Source: Pterobdella sp. o SKG-2022
Taxonomy: Eukaryota; Annelida; Clitellata; Hirudinida; Piscicolidae
Length of the DNA stretch: 64,000 nt
Reading direction: 5' to 3'
NCBI GenBank assembly: GCA_964035795.1
Contig: OZ038322.1
Location: 9,933,868-9,997,867 of the forward strand
The position numbers and the translations under genes are program-made. The notes under the pieces are model-generated. The model made no database searches, had not been told where the DNA came from, and saw only the letters and a program-made list of their open reading frames with translations. Positions 38,118 through 63,158 of this stretch are shown piece by piece; within the stretch, counting starts at the first letter, position 1, and the number at the start of each line of letters is the position of its first letter.

Positions 38118-40478
38118 CTAGTGATAGTTAACTTCAGCAATATCTTTTTGGTTTTTATTAATGACTTTCGAGACACGAAATCTATTAAAGGAATAACTAA
38201 CAAAAGTAGAAAGCATTTCTGTAATTTCGACAAGAGTGAGAAGAGTGGCTCCAAGCACGAGACTCATAGACCCTCCGATGTCGGACATTAGGGCAGATAA
38301 GGAATAGGCGGGCAGTGTTGACATTTTGAAGTAAAACATTGAACTGACGTATATTATGACATGAATAAAATTGTTTACAAAGTTTTCATAGGTACAGTTG
38401 ATTCCTGTTTGGGGTAGGACATGAGTAAGGAAATTTTTCGAAAAAGTGGAACTAGTGATTATTGGATTGTACAGTATCTGGTTACACAACGGAGGACAAT
38501 TGACGTCTTTTTGCTCTTTAGTAATGTTAAAATAATATTTGTTTAAGGCTCTAGAAGCGCAAAATACTTCTGTATAAAAATCGCAATCTGGTTCATCCCC
38601 TGTTTTAAATTTATTGAAGTCCTTTGAGCACTTCCTTGTATAAAAAAAATTTATTATATTTACCAGGCATATGAAAAAGTTTACATCCACATTCTTGGAC
38701 AATTTGATGTTTTTCTAGGTTTATTTCGCACTTGTCAGGATGGTAATCTTCTCGACTAATACAGTTTCCATACGGGTACTCTTGCCTTGTGATCTGTTAA
38801 TATCAATTTAAATGATGTCACTTAGAAATGTAATTTTCATAGACTTTTCGCTAATAAAAAAGTTAAACTTATCAGGGAACAAATATGTTACTATAGAGAG
38901 CTTCTTTGATGAAAATATTTTTAGCTATAATAGCTAACTACAGTTATTCATGCTCAAAATGATAAAGTTGTTTCAATATATATTTATTCAAAGTATCTCA
39001 CAAAGCATGTGTGAGTTTTATCAGTGAAATGTTCTTATGAAGCTTTCGAATTTTCAGATAATACTACTTTTTCTTCCTCCAACATACGTTTGAAACTTGG
39101 AAAGAAATCTCATAAGAGCACCCCAATGATAACTTTCTGCCAAGCTCCGCCATTCTCGCAGGCTGGTTAGGGTGGTGCAAGTAGATCTGGAAATCAAATG
39201 TAAACTCATGAACCCAGATAGTTGAAAAAAACTGAAAATGGAATTTTAGTTGAGAATGTCATGAAAAAATTGGGTTTTCTGTTTAAATAATGATTTATTT
39301 ATTTTTATCTTTAAAAAATATTCCCACGTTGAAACCATTAGAAGCACTGGATTGAGCGAAGTTTTCAGAAAAGTTGTTAAAAATCAACAGAACGAGTCCA
39401 CTAGTGACGCCTGGTCTTGCAATTTTCCAACCAGCTTTTTCTGCCAATTATAACTTCATAACTCTCAGTAATACATTAGAATATGATAAACCATTGTAGT
39501 TCGCAAAGCGTTTTATATGGTATCGATCAGGGAGCTTATAGTTAAGCATTAACTTGTATAATATTTCACTATAATACTAGTTTTTTCTATTTATATTTTA
39601 AAAATTAATTTATGTTTACACTTTAATAGTTAACAAAAACCAAACCACGCTATGAAGTCGATATTTTTCAATAATTCGTCTATGATTTTAAATTTTATTT
39701 GATAACGGAATAATTTCTTGTAATAATTAAGACACCAATATAACTGAAACTGTTATTTTTTGCTATTGAAAGTAAAAAATTTTACGCAAGTCAATAGAGA
39801 TACATCATCCAACATTAGTGTACGTAGCTTCAAAAGTATTTTGGGGACAAAGCTCATAATGAGTAGAGCACTGTAATTGAAAAATGTTTTTATTCCTTTT
39901 TAATGATCAAAGCAGATTAACAAACTTTGGACAATGTTAATTATCCAATTCTATATACAGATTTCCTTACAGAATAAAGCTCTTCCAAACCAGGGTACAA
40001 AAGATTCCGAACTTCTTTTAGTTCTTCTTGAGTGAAGTTAGGTTTTGGCCCAATTATTTTCGGAGGTACGCGGCTCATATAAAAAGGTGAAACGAATTGC
40101 TTAAAATAATCTTTTAATCCTAAAAAAACAACATACAATATTTAAAAAATCATCAATTATGTATTTAATAATTCACCAAGATGTTCAACTGCAGAATTTT
40201 TCATATAATTATTATTGCAAATAGTGATTTTAGGGTATTCTATGGTGTTAGCGGCCTCAAAATCAATTTCAGTTGCAACAGGAAAAGAAGAAAAGTGGAT
40301 GACTCTTGTAACTATCAAGTACAATGCCGATACAATCCCCACAGACACCATTAAAATCCACAAAATTCTTGAAGCTTTGCTTCTTTTCGAGTCTAAACAC
40401 TTCGACAGCCCTATCATTGAAATCTCTTTGGCTTTTTCTGCGATTTTCTTTTGGCTGCATTGGTTTAATGTATCTTTC
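38118..40478 (-). CDS. DEG/ENaC-family sodium channel subunit (start not found; one apparent frameshift)
   Basis: Exons: 40177-40478 (acceptor at 40479), 39971-40119, possibly one near 39820-39880 (CSTHYELCPQNTFEATYTN), 39500-39541 approximately (LPDRYHIKRFANYN), 39328-39440, 39088-39186, and 38118-38792 (TAG 38118-38120). Shows TM1 (RILWILMVSVGIVSALYLIV), the post-TM1 YPKITICNNNYM,  the extracellular IYLHHPNQPARMAELG block, Cys-rich ECGCKLFHMP and NCPPLCNQILY, and TM2 with DIGGSMSLVLGATLLTLVEI. The selectivity-filter G-x-S reads GAT, and the HG gating motif before TM1 reads IG. In the last exon the frame shifts at an 8-A run (38642-38649); dropping one base restores continuity. The first coding exon is not located; ATG in SMIGLSK is a possible late start. 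Confidence 0.82.
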
Positions 40479-41289
40479 ACTAAAGTAAAAAAAAAAACAA
40501 TGAACTATCCTATAATTTTATAAAAATTTTAGGATTGAGTAACTTATCACACAAAATTCAGCATTCATCTTAACTGTAAAAATGTTTTTCAAAAAAAACT
40601 TCGCCTTTATTCATATGCATATATTCTTCGTAATTCATAGTTAAACATACCGATAGAACAAGCTTTCAAAAACGTATATAAACAATTATAAATTTTTTAA
40701 AAGCAGTCGATCGAAATGTCGATGAGGCAGTTTACAGTGTTGGATATGAGGCAGTTTACTGTGTAGGTTAATAGGCAATGAACTTTAGCATGCCGAAGGA
40801 AAAAAAAGTCATATTGAAAGTTATTCATAGCTAAAAAAAATTTTTACTTTTTCATATAAACTATTATTTTTCACCCATATATAGTGTTAACTTCATTGAG
40901 GCTTGATATTTGTATTCTTTATAAATTACTTGCAATCTGTCCATAGAACTAAAAAGATAAGAAATTTCAATTTTAAAAATCTTAACCTGTCGTTTTTTTA
41001 AATTAAAAAAATAATTTTTTATTGTATATATATATAATTAACTTTTCATTAGTTGAACTTTTTAAAATTCGAAATATTTAAAATTTACAAGAAAAACACC
41101 AAGATTAACTGATAGGAATCACGAAAACTGAAGGTTTTCATTAATTTTATAATCACTATTGTCGAAGTAGTCTTGGAAAGTACTTGAACGTTAAGGTTCC
41201 TATTTAGAGAGACTTCTCGCATTTGCGCAAATAAAGTGTATAACACTGGGTAATTAAATCCAATAATTCTAAAAACATCTCTTCATTAG

Positions 41290-41398
41290 GGTTTGAGTCA
41301 AACACTTTTAATAACTGAATAATAATACAAAACTTTTTGTAAAGCTTTTGAAAAGCTTCGTATTATTATTCAGTTATTAAAAGTGTTTGACTCAAATC
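41290..41398. repeat. Perfect-arm hairpin element
   Basis: Left arm 41290-41329 and right arm 41358-41398 are inverted copies (TTTGAGTCAAACACTTTTAA on the left, its complement on the right) around a short loop that contains AAAGCTTTTGAAAAGCTT. Non-coding. The loop recalls the AAGCTTTTCG repeat family. Confidence 0.8.
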
Positions 41399-42602
41399 GT
41401 TTTTGTTAATAGGCTAGTTTAGTTAATCTCTTCCTTAAAAATTAAATTTATAAATCATTCATATATAAGCTTATTTCTATAAAAATATATTTTAATGAAA
41501 AGCCGATTCCACTTTATGGAAGGCAGTTGCTATTACCAGAGATTCTTCATTAAATTTTTAGTTTTTTTTATTTAACTTAGTTATATGTTTTACCCCAAGT
41601 GATCAAATCGATCAAGTGGTAGTGAGGCTTGCAGTTCGTCTAAGAAAATATGGTCAGTCTGCTCAGAGACTTTCCCTCAAGAAAATGTTAACATTAAATT
41701 TTATTTTTATTTTGTTCAGAAATGTCTTTGTTTCAAAGTATTATAAAAAGTTGAGTATTCACCACCGATTTCCATGAGTTTCTAAGACTGGCTTATTTGA
41801 TTAATAATAATAATAATAATAATCATCATAACATGAAAATGTTTCTTAAAATATTGAACAATACTAACCTTTTTTCCATTTTTTGAGCCATTTGTGCACT
41901 TGTTCTTAAAGATTGAGGTAGGCGCCCAGTTAGTTACTCCTTATAAGTGTCGCACAGTTAGCTCGTTAGTGCTTCAGCGTTTTAATGACTCAATGAATTT
42001 TTATGTTTTTTTTGGGTTGAAGACAGCCGTGCAGTGATCGGTATGTATGTTGTCTGAACATTTCAGACGATAGTCGTATACATAAGCTAGTCTCTAGGAA
42101 GCATGCGTTTCATTTAGGCAATGTGTATAATGTTTTACTTTTACCTATCATTATATTATACAGATGTATTTATACACTATTAAGGTATACGTTTGAACGA
42201 AAATAAATTTACTCTGAATTCTAAATTATTTATTTTTTGTACATTCCATGTTTATATACAGAACTTATTTGGACTTTCGTAAAGCTTGGTGACAATATGA
42301 TAAATTTCAAATGTTTCATTTCCATCAACCCAACTAATGAATTTGGGAAAATAAAATTTACTCTAATTTTTTTTAAGAACTTGGAACTTTTTTCAGTGTA
42401 AAATTTTTGATTCAAACTACGTTAATTTCATTTAAAAAACAGAGTGCAGCATTTTTTATGAAATGATCACTTAGTTGAATAAATAAGTTTAAACTTCAAA
42501 TTATCAAAATTATTGTGAAACTTTAATATACATTTATATGTTCATAAGCCTTAAATAAAATAAGCGGCAACATCTTTGAATCTCTACCACGTTAGTTGTT
42601 CA

Positions 42603-53688
<11,086 letters not shown>

Positions 53689-54971
53689 TTAATCAGCATT
53701 ATTAACTGAAGAATACATTATGTTTATGATGGTTATTTGGATTGTTTTTTTACAGTTTAATTAAAAAATCTTCTGTTTTATTTTTATAAAGCTTTTTGTG
53801 TTTTTGTTGTTCATGAAAAATAATCATTCAAAAATTTTCACCAATTCTTCATTAAGTATATTTTCAATGATTAATTTTTTCATAATTATTTGTGAACCTA
53901 ATAATAAAATATAATACTGAATCAAAACCTCTATGGCTTACTGTATCGTTATCACCGTTGTTTGTGTTTAGTTGTTCAAGTGGTTGAAATTTTTATTGCT
54001 TATAACAGTTTGTTGATTCTAGTACTTCAATCTTTATCATTAGCTTTTGCAAGACTCCATTGCTTAGTTAGTAATTCTTGAGTCTACAATTATAAATGTG
54101 TTAGTGCTATTGTTCTTAATCGTTTTTATTTTAATTACAATAGTTTAGTTATTTTCAGTTTTTTTCTTCTAAAGAATAGTTTTTTTTTTAGTTTGTTTTT
54201 AACGGCGAGTAACATTTTTTTCAACAAAATTGAAGTATTTTTTTGTGAACTCTGTTATATAGGTTTTTCAATATGATCATTTATTTTCAAAAAGACTTTT
54301 ATCCATTTCAAAACCAGTATTATTTCAACTTAATCTTCTGATAAAAGTAACAAAATATTTCAGTATTTCAGAAAGTTCCTACAATATTATCTCTAATATT
54401 TAATGCAAAAGTTCATTAAAAACTGTATATCAAAACAAAATTGATTCTACAAAACGAGGCCAAGCAGCGTTTGTTCCCATGTTATATACACCGGTCCCAA
54501 TCTATTATTTATAAACAGTAAATGTTCCTAAAAGCCATGATTATAACAATAGACCTCATATTCATTCATATTGTCTTCAAATATTTGTTTATGTTGGAGA
54601 TCCTTTAATATCATCAATGTTTGAATAATTCCGCATTAACGACACAACGGTGAATAAAATACTATATTCATTATAAGGAAATTGATAATTTTGGTGAAAT
54701 AATTTTTTACTTTTTATTTGAAAATCTGCTTAACTAAAATTTCAAAATATAAATATCGAATGAAAAAATCATTTTTGAATAAATTTAATCATAAAGTTTT
54801 TCATCATGGTTCAGGAAAATTTAAAATTTCAGCTCTCCATCGGATCGATTATGCAAATTTGGTCTTAAATAAAAGTACCTGATATGGTTAGACATCTATT
54901 AATTTATATCAGCTTTGATTTTTCACTAGTCACAAAAAAATAAGTATATTTAAGAATACTAATAATTTGTA

Positions 54972-55016
54972 TTAAGATACAAACACTTTTCGTTAACAAA
55001 GTAACATTTTCAAGTA
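54972..55016 (+). repeat. Core copy of the AAGCTTTTCGTTAAC repeat family
   Basis: CACTTTTCGTTAACAAAGTA followed by ACATTTTCAAGTATA; matches 5603-5648 and 985-1024. Confidence 0.45.
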
Positions 55017-57134
55017 TATTTGAATGTTTGTTTAGTATTAGTAAAAAAAAGCACAAAATTTCTGTTCAAATTTCTCAAAACATATGTAAAGTTGTGTTAT
55101 GAGTTTCAATGGATATTAAACAGATAGCGAAAATCCAATTGAAATAATAGTAAAATACCTTAAAGTAAAGGCATCAGTAAATAAAATGAAGAAGTGAAGC
55201 TTCAATGAGTAGGTTGGTCTGTCGTTAGAGGCCTGGAAACCACCATTAGTGACATATGAAATCAATTTTAAGCTTTTTTCGTGTCATTGTTTTTTCATAT
55301 CGGCTTTTTTTGATTTATCTATATTATATTTCAATTGCATAATTTCAAGTTTTTATTCCTTCAAAATTTTTTCTTTAATTGGCTTTTCAGTGTTTATTAT
55401 TTATTTTTATAATCCATGCTTTATTGTTTTTGAAATTTTTTTTTTTAAAACTTTTATTTTAAAAAAAAATTTTCTTTTTTAGTACAACTATCCTCATTTC
55501 GCTCAAAATTTTGCACTTAAAATTTTGAATCTTTTCTCTGTTCAATTCATGAAAAAATCAATTACTGCAGCCATTCAATACTTTGATTCAAAAATTTAAA
55601 CAAAAAAAAGTCATTAAAATAAATTTCTTTAAAAAGTTAAATTTCTCAAAAGTAATTTCAAGCATAATTTACTTTTTCATCAAACCATGGCATGTTGACA
55701 CTCCGTATAAAGTTTATTGATAGAAAATGGTCAAGTAAACGAACTTACATTACAAAATATTTAGTGAATAAACTTACATAAAAAATTTATATTAATAAAA
55801 AGACGTTATTGGATGAATAAACCATTATGTTATATACACTAATAATGAAAACATTCGAAGAGATTTACCCCAGAAATATCACATTTTATTCATTTATAAC
55901 TTTTCAAGTATTCAATTTGAATTCTAGAGAAAATTTTTTCTTTAAATATATTCCACATGCTTATTTAATTTTTTTGACCGCCTTCTTCATTGAAAACGTC
56001 AAGTCCCGCCATGATATACTTTATTGTTATGTAACACATGAAAGCTGGAAAAGACAACACCATGGGTGATTAATTGATTGGGATGGTTGTTGATATGTAG
56101 GTGCTCACGTTACTTACAGTTCTTTGTGGTTGGCTTACTGTTGGTGTTATTGGGGCGACTGCAATGGTTTTTTGCTAAAGGGCTTATGTTCTATCTTAAT
56201 AAATTGTATACCAAAAACACCAGTTTGAAAATTAGAATTTTTTCTTTTATTTTGAATCTTTAATTTTATCTCTAATAAATTTTTTTTTCGTATTTCTTCA
56301 CGCCTGGAGATGTTCTTTTGCATAGTTTATTCATTAAATCTTGGACGTTCATCTATTTTTCTATTTGTTTATCAACATTTCACATGCCTACCTAGTCCTT
56401 ACGCAGTATCACGTTCCCCATTTTACTTTTTCATTAGTATTTGTTCTTTTGTCTTTTGTTCTTTCTTCTTCTTATTTTCTTCTCGATTTTTGATTTGCAC
56501 TTTTCTATTTCCTTCACTTTCTTTTTGTTTAAAGAATTTTTTCATATATCTTGATTTACTGTTATCCTGCCTTTCAATGATTATCTCTTCCTAACGTCAA
56601 ACCTATTTCTTAGTACCACCTTCTTGAAAGTTTCTTGTGTTACTACTTTATTTTCACTCCACCTATTGTTATCGGAACTAACTACAATATGATATAGGAT
56701 TGACATTCCAGTCTAATCTTTTTTCCTTTTGTATAAGCTTGAACTATTTATCATTCTTCATAAAAGCGTTCTCACTAACAATATAAAATTATTTGTATGC
56801 ATTCTAATTGTATTTTAGCATTTTCAGTTTTTTTGAGTCTTCTTAGATTTCTAGCTTGCACTTTTATACTGTGATTATGTGCTTTTTTGTATTCATTGTT
56901 TTTATTTAAACTCATATTTCTTGCTTCATTAAGTATACTTTATTGACTTTTTTCGTTTACTGTTTTTAACGTTTCATCTATCACATGTTGGAGCATCCAG
57001 GTATTCATATTAATGGGTCTCATTGTATAATTATAAATATTCTTACGTAGAAAGCTATTTTTAAAAATTAAAAAATCATTTATTTACTAATTCGTGTTTT
57101 AATTTTTTTTGTTACACACCTGTGAGACATACCT

Positions 57135-57420
57135 ATTGCGCTACTAAAACCCCACTTTAGGGCGACTGATGGTCGACTACAAGCACTATACAATTTCTAA
57201 AGAGAAAAAAGTGTTTTACACTGACCAATAAAATTTAAGCAGGCTTAGACAAGGTTTTTTGAGTTTTCTATTTTTTTCTCTAAGAAAGCATTTAAATTGT
57301 ATAGTTTATTTTTTAAACATCAATAAAAAATAGTAAAAAAAAACTAAAACAATGCTTTCTTAGCGGGAGTAATGAAAAATCTGGTCCAAACCTGCTTCAA
57401 TCCTATTGTTATATACAGAA
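57135..57420. repeat. TIR element related to 2085-2310
   Basis: Right end GGTCCAAACCTGCTTCAATC is the reverse complement of the left end of 2085-2310. Its left half (CCCCACTTTAGGGCGACT) also resembles 5820-5890 read in reverse, linking three loci. Interior is A/T-rich without an ORF. Confidence 0.4.
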
Positions 57421-59078
57421 AATCTCATGTCTTACATACTTAGTGTGAAATTCCACTAGGGTTCGACTTACATGCATAAAATTCAAATAGTTTTATTACC
57501 TAATAAAGATTTTTTTTCAATTATTGTAATCAAATACTAATTTTGTCATTTCACCTATTCAAAACAAATTTTTTCTTTTTTACTCACTTTTCTCAAACTT
57601 CTCCATATGTTCAAAACTTGTACTCTTGACTTTGTACAGCTGAGTTGTACCAAATCTGTTGTAAATATCACTAAAAAAACAAAAAAAACCTTTTTTTCTA
57701 GTTTATGAATTTGTATATTTTATTGAATTATCTCTATAATTCTTTATATTCATTGTGACATGTACTCCATATACTTGAATTGATTTGTAAAACTAAAAAT
57801 TCTCATTTGAAAATAACTTCATAACATAATTTTAAAACAGAATCATTTGTTCTTGAATGTTTCCATCGGATTTATTTTCTATGCAAAATTCTTTGTTCCA
57901 CCCCGTCTCTATTTTTGTTCTCCCAGGTCAACAAATGCTATAAATTTTCGTATAATAATAACACCAATAGTTCTCACGAAAATAATAATAACGCTAAAGT
58001 GAAATAAATAGGAGTGACAATAATAATAAAATATTTTTAATGTCATCGGAACTTCTTAAAAATCAAGTTTTGTACTCTAAGTCGTTTTTTTCTTTTTGTT
58101 ATTTATCGTATGGCAGTCGAGCGCCGTGTTATATCGTTTTTAATAACGTTTGTTATAATATTCGTACTAATTTATTTATCGTTAGAATTTTTTATTTTAT
58201 TGTTTCTAGTTTTTTTGTTGTTTTTAATTTTTCTCTAATTTTTTTTTTCCATTTTGATTATTGTATAATTATGACGCAATCAATATTTTGAGTCTGGCAA
58301 AATTCTAGGTTTTTATTGTCTGCTTATAGCCATAAAATAGTTTTATAGTTATATATAATTATTATATATCAAATATCCATGATTTTTTATTGCAAATTTT
58401 TAGCTAGTCAAGTTTTTCATGATCAGGCAATTCAATATTCCAAAGCATTTGTTTTTTGATAGATATCAGTTAAATATAGCCATTTGACCTCTTGAATTCT
58501 CACGTTATTATTCAAAGATTTTTTATTCAATTTTAAAAAATAATTTTTTTATTTCAATTTTTAAAAATGAATTGTTTAACAGGTTTTTTGATTAATTGAA
58601 AACACCGTTATTGTTCCATGAACACCGAAATTATCAACAACACTGTAGTATTGAACACTTCGTTTTGAAAAATTAGTTTGAGTCATTATTCGATAGTTGT
58701 CAATGAGTGAAGTATATTGAGAAAAATTTTTTTACCAAGTCAATTTTATGGGAAACCTCTAGCGATCATTCTATAAAATGTGTAAACTCTTTCAATTCAT
58801 AGCTAGAAACCTTCATCTTTTACTTGTATCTAATCATGCCTTGCAATGAATTTTCTTTTTATAATTAGAGTTGTTTATTTTGGTAGTGGTATATTTAGCT
58901 ATGAGAATCCATATCTCATTAATTGTTTCATTTTTAAGTAATGCAATTTCTTCTTTTTACATGTATCAATGTTTTTAGCAGATATATTTAGGAACTTTTC
59001 TGAAATTATTGTTTCGATCGGTAAAACCCGCCAATTTTAAAAACTCGTTTTGGAACTTTGATGTCTAAATAACGTCAA

Positions 59079-59257
59079 GTCGGCTAGTATAGCTCAAGCG
59101 GTAAAGCATTAGACTAATTAGCTAGAGATGCCGGTTTCGTACCCACGTGGGCCAACAATTAGCACCGGTTCCACAGTGTGTTTTCGCTACATTAAATTTG
59201 TAGCCAGCACTTTGATCTTTAAGGAAAAGCGTTTTATAAATACCGCATTACAGTACA
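59079..59257 (+). repeat. tRNA-derived SINE, copy 3
   Basis: Head GTCGGCTAGTATAGCTCAAG, loop CTAATTA, then the common body (TTTTCGCTACATTAAATTTG) and the AAGCGTTTTATAAATACCGC end. The B box is mutated (TTTCGTACC). Confidence 0.85.
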
Positions 59258-59881
59258 ATTCATCAGTTCCTTGGAGCTACGTACTGTTCGTTAAAAAAAT
59301 CAGTCTGGTCAAAACTTTTGAGCAAAACTTCTATCTTTTACCACGAGCAAAATGTTCTGCATGCTAATATTCAAAATTGGAGTTAGACAATATTTTTCAC
59401 AAAATTATCTGTTTTTTGGGGTTTTCTTAAATTTCTGAATATAAAACACAATCTTAATGTTTATTGAGGAACTTTAAAACTAGATGTTATTAGAAGTAGT
59501 TGTAACTTTTTGGAAAAAAAATTTTTTTTTAATATTTTGGAGCACAGCAAGATTAGATATGCATTTGTGTATTGGAAGAAAATATTAAGCTGAAACAATT
59601 TTTATTCGTACAATTTTTATATCTATCATTCCTAAAAATCCAATCTACACTTGTTTTTAGCTGAGATAAATAACTTTAAAAACAAATGCCCTACACGAAT
59701 AAAAATACTATTAGAAATCGTTCTGATGTGTTCTTTGATTCCAAATTTTTCGATTTCCAAACAGATTTAATCAAATCAAGATGTGCGATGGTTTTCGGAA
59801 CGACTTCAATCATTATCATGGTTTGTTAGTTTTAAAGAATGCAAAAATCATTAAAACCCTTTTGATCATCAATTTCACAAG

Positions 59882-62142
59882 TTATTTCAATATCATCCTA
59901 GCATTAGATACAAATCTCAAAGGAGAGTAGTCGTAGTTAAGTTGTTTAAGTGGCTTATCGTAATTGTAACTGTAATTGTGGTTACGGTACAAGTCCATAG
60001 CGTAATTGTTGTAGTAGTTGACTTCAAAATTGATTCCATTGGAATAATTTGATATTTTTGGAGTTTTACTATAGGAGTTTTTGTGATAGCTCATAGGAAG
60101 AGTGTTGTCAGAAGAAAAGCTACTGAAACTCGGTTTTATATTATATTTCTCCATGTTGTAGGTTTTGTGATCATATATATTTGTATAACAATTGTTTGAA
60201 TTATTATATAGATATTCATCTGGGTTGTAGAGACTGTTGGTAGAACTGACCCCATACGAGCTCAATGGTTTGTATTCATTACCCAAGTAGACATCATAGT
60301 TGAAATCATTGTTTGAATATGTTCTAGTCCAAGAGTCTCTAAGGTTGTTATTTTTGTACAGGCCAGTGTAATGGCTACTAGGCATGCTAGCAGAGCGATC
60401 AAAGTTTCTTTCTGATAAACCCCTGTAAAAGGACGATGGTTTGAAGGCTGGAGGTTTGAAAAAATTTCTTGTATAGTCGGTTTCATAAGTTGAAGTAGGC
60501 TTTTTGAAATCATCATTTTCTAGATGTAACTTTATTGAATTTCTATGTCGAGTATTGTGGTTGAAATGTTCATTTGTCGCAGGGCACATAGATTCATACG
60601 AAACGTTGGTCGAACCAATGTTGCTACTACACTTTAAGGAGGGTGAGATGTAATAATTGTATGATTGTAGTGGTCTTACAGCCCATACATTATCACTTTT
60701 AGTTGCATTGCCGAAACTCAAATGCTTTTCAAAACTATGAAAAGGTTTTGCTGTGTTTTGAAGAGAACTATGAGCTAACGATTGAGATCTTTTAGCTTTT
60801 ATTGGTGGTAAAGATGGCTGTCTTTGGTAATCAAGTATGTTGTACTGTTGATTGGTTTTTGAAGGCTCTACAGACAACTGTTTGAAAGGTCTGCTCAAAG
60901 GTGGCAAACTGCCTCTTTTGAGTTTGTTGGCTGATTCGAAATTTCTGACTGACTTTGCCAGGAGGTCAGAGCAAGAAGATGAAGGTGACTGTGGTGAGGT
61001 TTGAATAAATAATCAATGGGGCATTCTATATAATTTTTTCAAACACTTGTGATCAATTTTAATAGGGGTTGGGTAAAGGTGACTCACATGGAGGATTCTA
61101 TTTAGACGTTATATGTAATTTTGAGTAGTTTTAGGATAAGCCTATACTTATCGAAAGTTATAGCTTTTATTTTAAATAAATGTATGAATCTTCAATTGAT
61201 GTTTTTAAAGTTTAATTACTATAAAAAACATACATAATATGTCTCTGAAATGTAAGCTTGAGGTATTTATAAAGATTAGCATTTATCATTATAAATATTC
61301 TTTAGAGAATGTAAAGTATGCATATTTTTCCTTAAAATAAAATTTCGGAGTGTTCAAACAATTTTTTTAGAAGTAAATTCAATTAAAATCATCAGCATTT
61401 AAAACGTCAAAAGAACTATATTTGTAATCTTCTTTAGCCAAAGTAAATACTGAAAATTATTTGAACACTAAAGGTAATTTTATTAAGTACTTGATAATGT
61501 TACTTTGTTAACGAAAAGCTTTGTACTTAATAAAATTAACTATATTTGTGATCTTCTATGAAATTTAATTCAGTTTATTTGTTTTTTTTTCTTGTGAGAA
61601 AGGTTAAAAAGATGGCGTATTTAAAAATTGAAGTAAAAATACAAAAAGCATTTTGATAAAAACTTTGAAAGTTTTTAACTCGTCAAAAAAACACATCATT
61701 TTACACATTAATTTTCTAACATATTTCTATTAGCTGTTTTTCAGCATAAATAAATCATCATACCAACAATAACTACATAAAATCCATTTTCAATCACTTG
61801 TATTTCAAATAGTTAACTACAAAGTGATTAGACTTTTCATTTTGAAATACATCAATAACGTTTAGGCTTAAAGACAACAGAGCTGATATTGGCTGTAGAT
61901 TCATTCCCTTCAGTGTTTCCCATTCAAAAATGCAAAATCAGTTTAACACGTAATATTGCTTCTCATTAGCGCAGAAGAACAAACGCACATGATAGTACAA
62001 AATTAAAACTACACATTACTCATTTTAAACAATGTCATACTTTAATGGCATCTTTGTAGGCCCTATTCATACGATCTTCATGGTGATGGCTGTGCTGGTA
62101 TTTGCCAATCCATTCAAGCTCTGTACTACCTCTTCTCGGCAT
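59882..62142 (-). CDS. Uncharacterised Tyr/Ser/Asn-rich protein, two exons
   Basis: Exons 62041-62142 (ATG 62140-62142; MPRRGSTELEWIGKYQHSHH) and 59882-60988 (TAA 59882-59884), phase 0, 402 aa. The first exon ends AYKDAIK before GTATGA; the second starts SPSSSCSDLLAKSVRNFES after a CACCACAG acceptor. The long second exon is low-complexity in Tyr, Asn and Ser with many short N-Y/S-Y motifs (YNYYISPS, SYHKNSYSK) but some ordered-looking basic patches (SLPPIKAKRSQSLAHSS). No signal peptide or membrane segment; likely disordered. I do not recognise a family. Coding status rests on a 369-codon open frame in very AT-rich DNA plus good splice sites. Confidence 0.7.
61135..61255. repeat. Half fold-back element related to 20315-20490
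   Basis: TACTTATCGAAAGTTATAGC, AAATAAATGTATGAATC and ACATACATAATATGTCTCTG match the right half and flank of the element at 20315-20530. It lies in the intron of the 59882-62142 gene. Confidence 0.55.
61430..61535. repeat. MITE-like element related to 941-1050, core inverted
   Basis: Left flank (CTTCTTTAGCCAAAGTAAAT; ACTGAAAATTATTTGAACAC) matches 915-960, while the core appears as TTTGTTAACGAAAAGCTTTG, the reverse of that at 985-1010. Confidence 0.55.
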
Positions 62143-63158
62143 GTTTTAAGTACTGGTGTAGTTTAGTGTTGTGTGGTGGAGTGTGCTGTGCTGAGATGAG
62201 GGTTGATAGGATTTGGTGTTGTTTAAAGGTGTTTTAGTGGTATTATTGGCACCTAAACAGTTTTCCGTTTCAAATGTATGTAAAAATCAAAACTTATATT
62301 AAAAGTCTTTATGAATAATTTTTGTTTTCATAATATTTTTATGAATCAATAATATTGAGTTTTTCTTAAAATTTTTGAAGAAATACTCATCATTAATATT
62401 GGAAACAATATCAACAAACTATCAAACTTTTATTGCTGTATGATGCGTTTGATTTTTTTGCGGAGTTTTGATGGATTATTCGTAAGCAAATAAATCTCTA
62501 TAATTCATTGCTCGATAAGCTAAAACTCTTGAAAAAGTTTATTTTTGTTTGATTTATGAAATAAATTTTTTTTTTTTTTTTGGTGAAGTATTTTTGAAGT
62601 TTTTCGACAACAAAAACCATGTTTGAAATAATATGGGTCTTTAAACAAAGAGTTTTTACAAAAAAATATATGAAGTATTGTATTTTGCTAATACCTTTTT
62701 TATGTTAATCCTATATAAACAACCTTGCATTCGGGAGCTGAAAGTTGTCTGTTTATATGTAAAATAACACTCTTTTAAGCTATGCTTTCACAATAACATG
62801 AAAATAGAAAAATAACGACATTTTCTATTTTTATTGTTATCATAAAACAGAAGTAAACAGCTTTTTTCGTATTTCAATTTGAACATAAGGTTTTTAATAA
62901 TTAACCAATAATAGCTAATTGAGATAATGAAAGACGTTTTGAGTTTTACGATTTATGAATGTAAGTGAGTGCATTAGAATTTCGCACATCTCACACAAAA
63001 TTTCTGCTTATATTAGGTTAGTATTATGGGTATTTATACTTGGAATTTGAAAAATTATCATTAAAAAAACTATTATTATTTTTATTATTATTTTCATTTC
63101 AACCCAAAAAACAAAATAATCATTAATTATAGAATACTTCAAATAAAATTTAAAATAC

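Noticed and set aside
41867..41889. Candidate first DEG/ENaC exon (MAQKMEK then GTTAGT)
   Set aside because: Ends in phase 2, whereas the TM1 exon needs phase 1; joining them gives a wrong frame.
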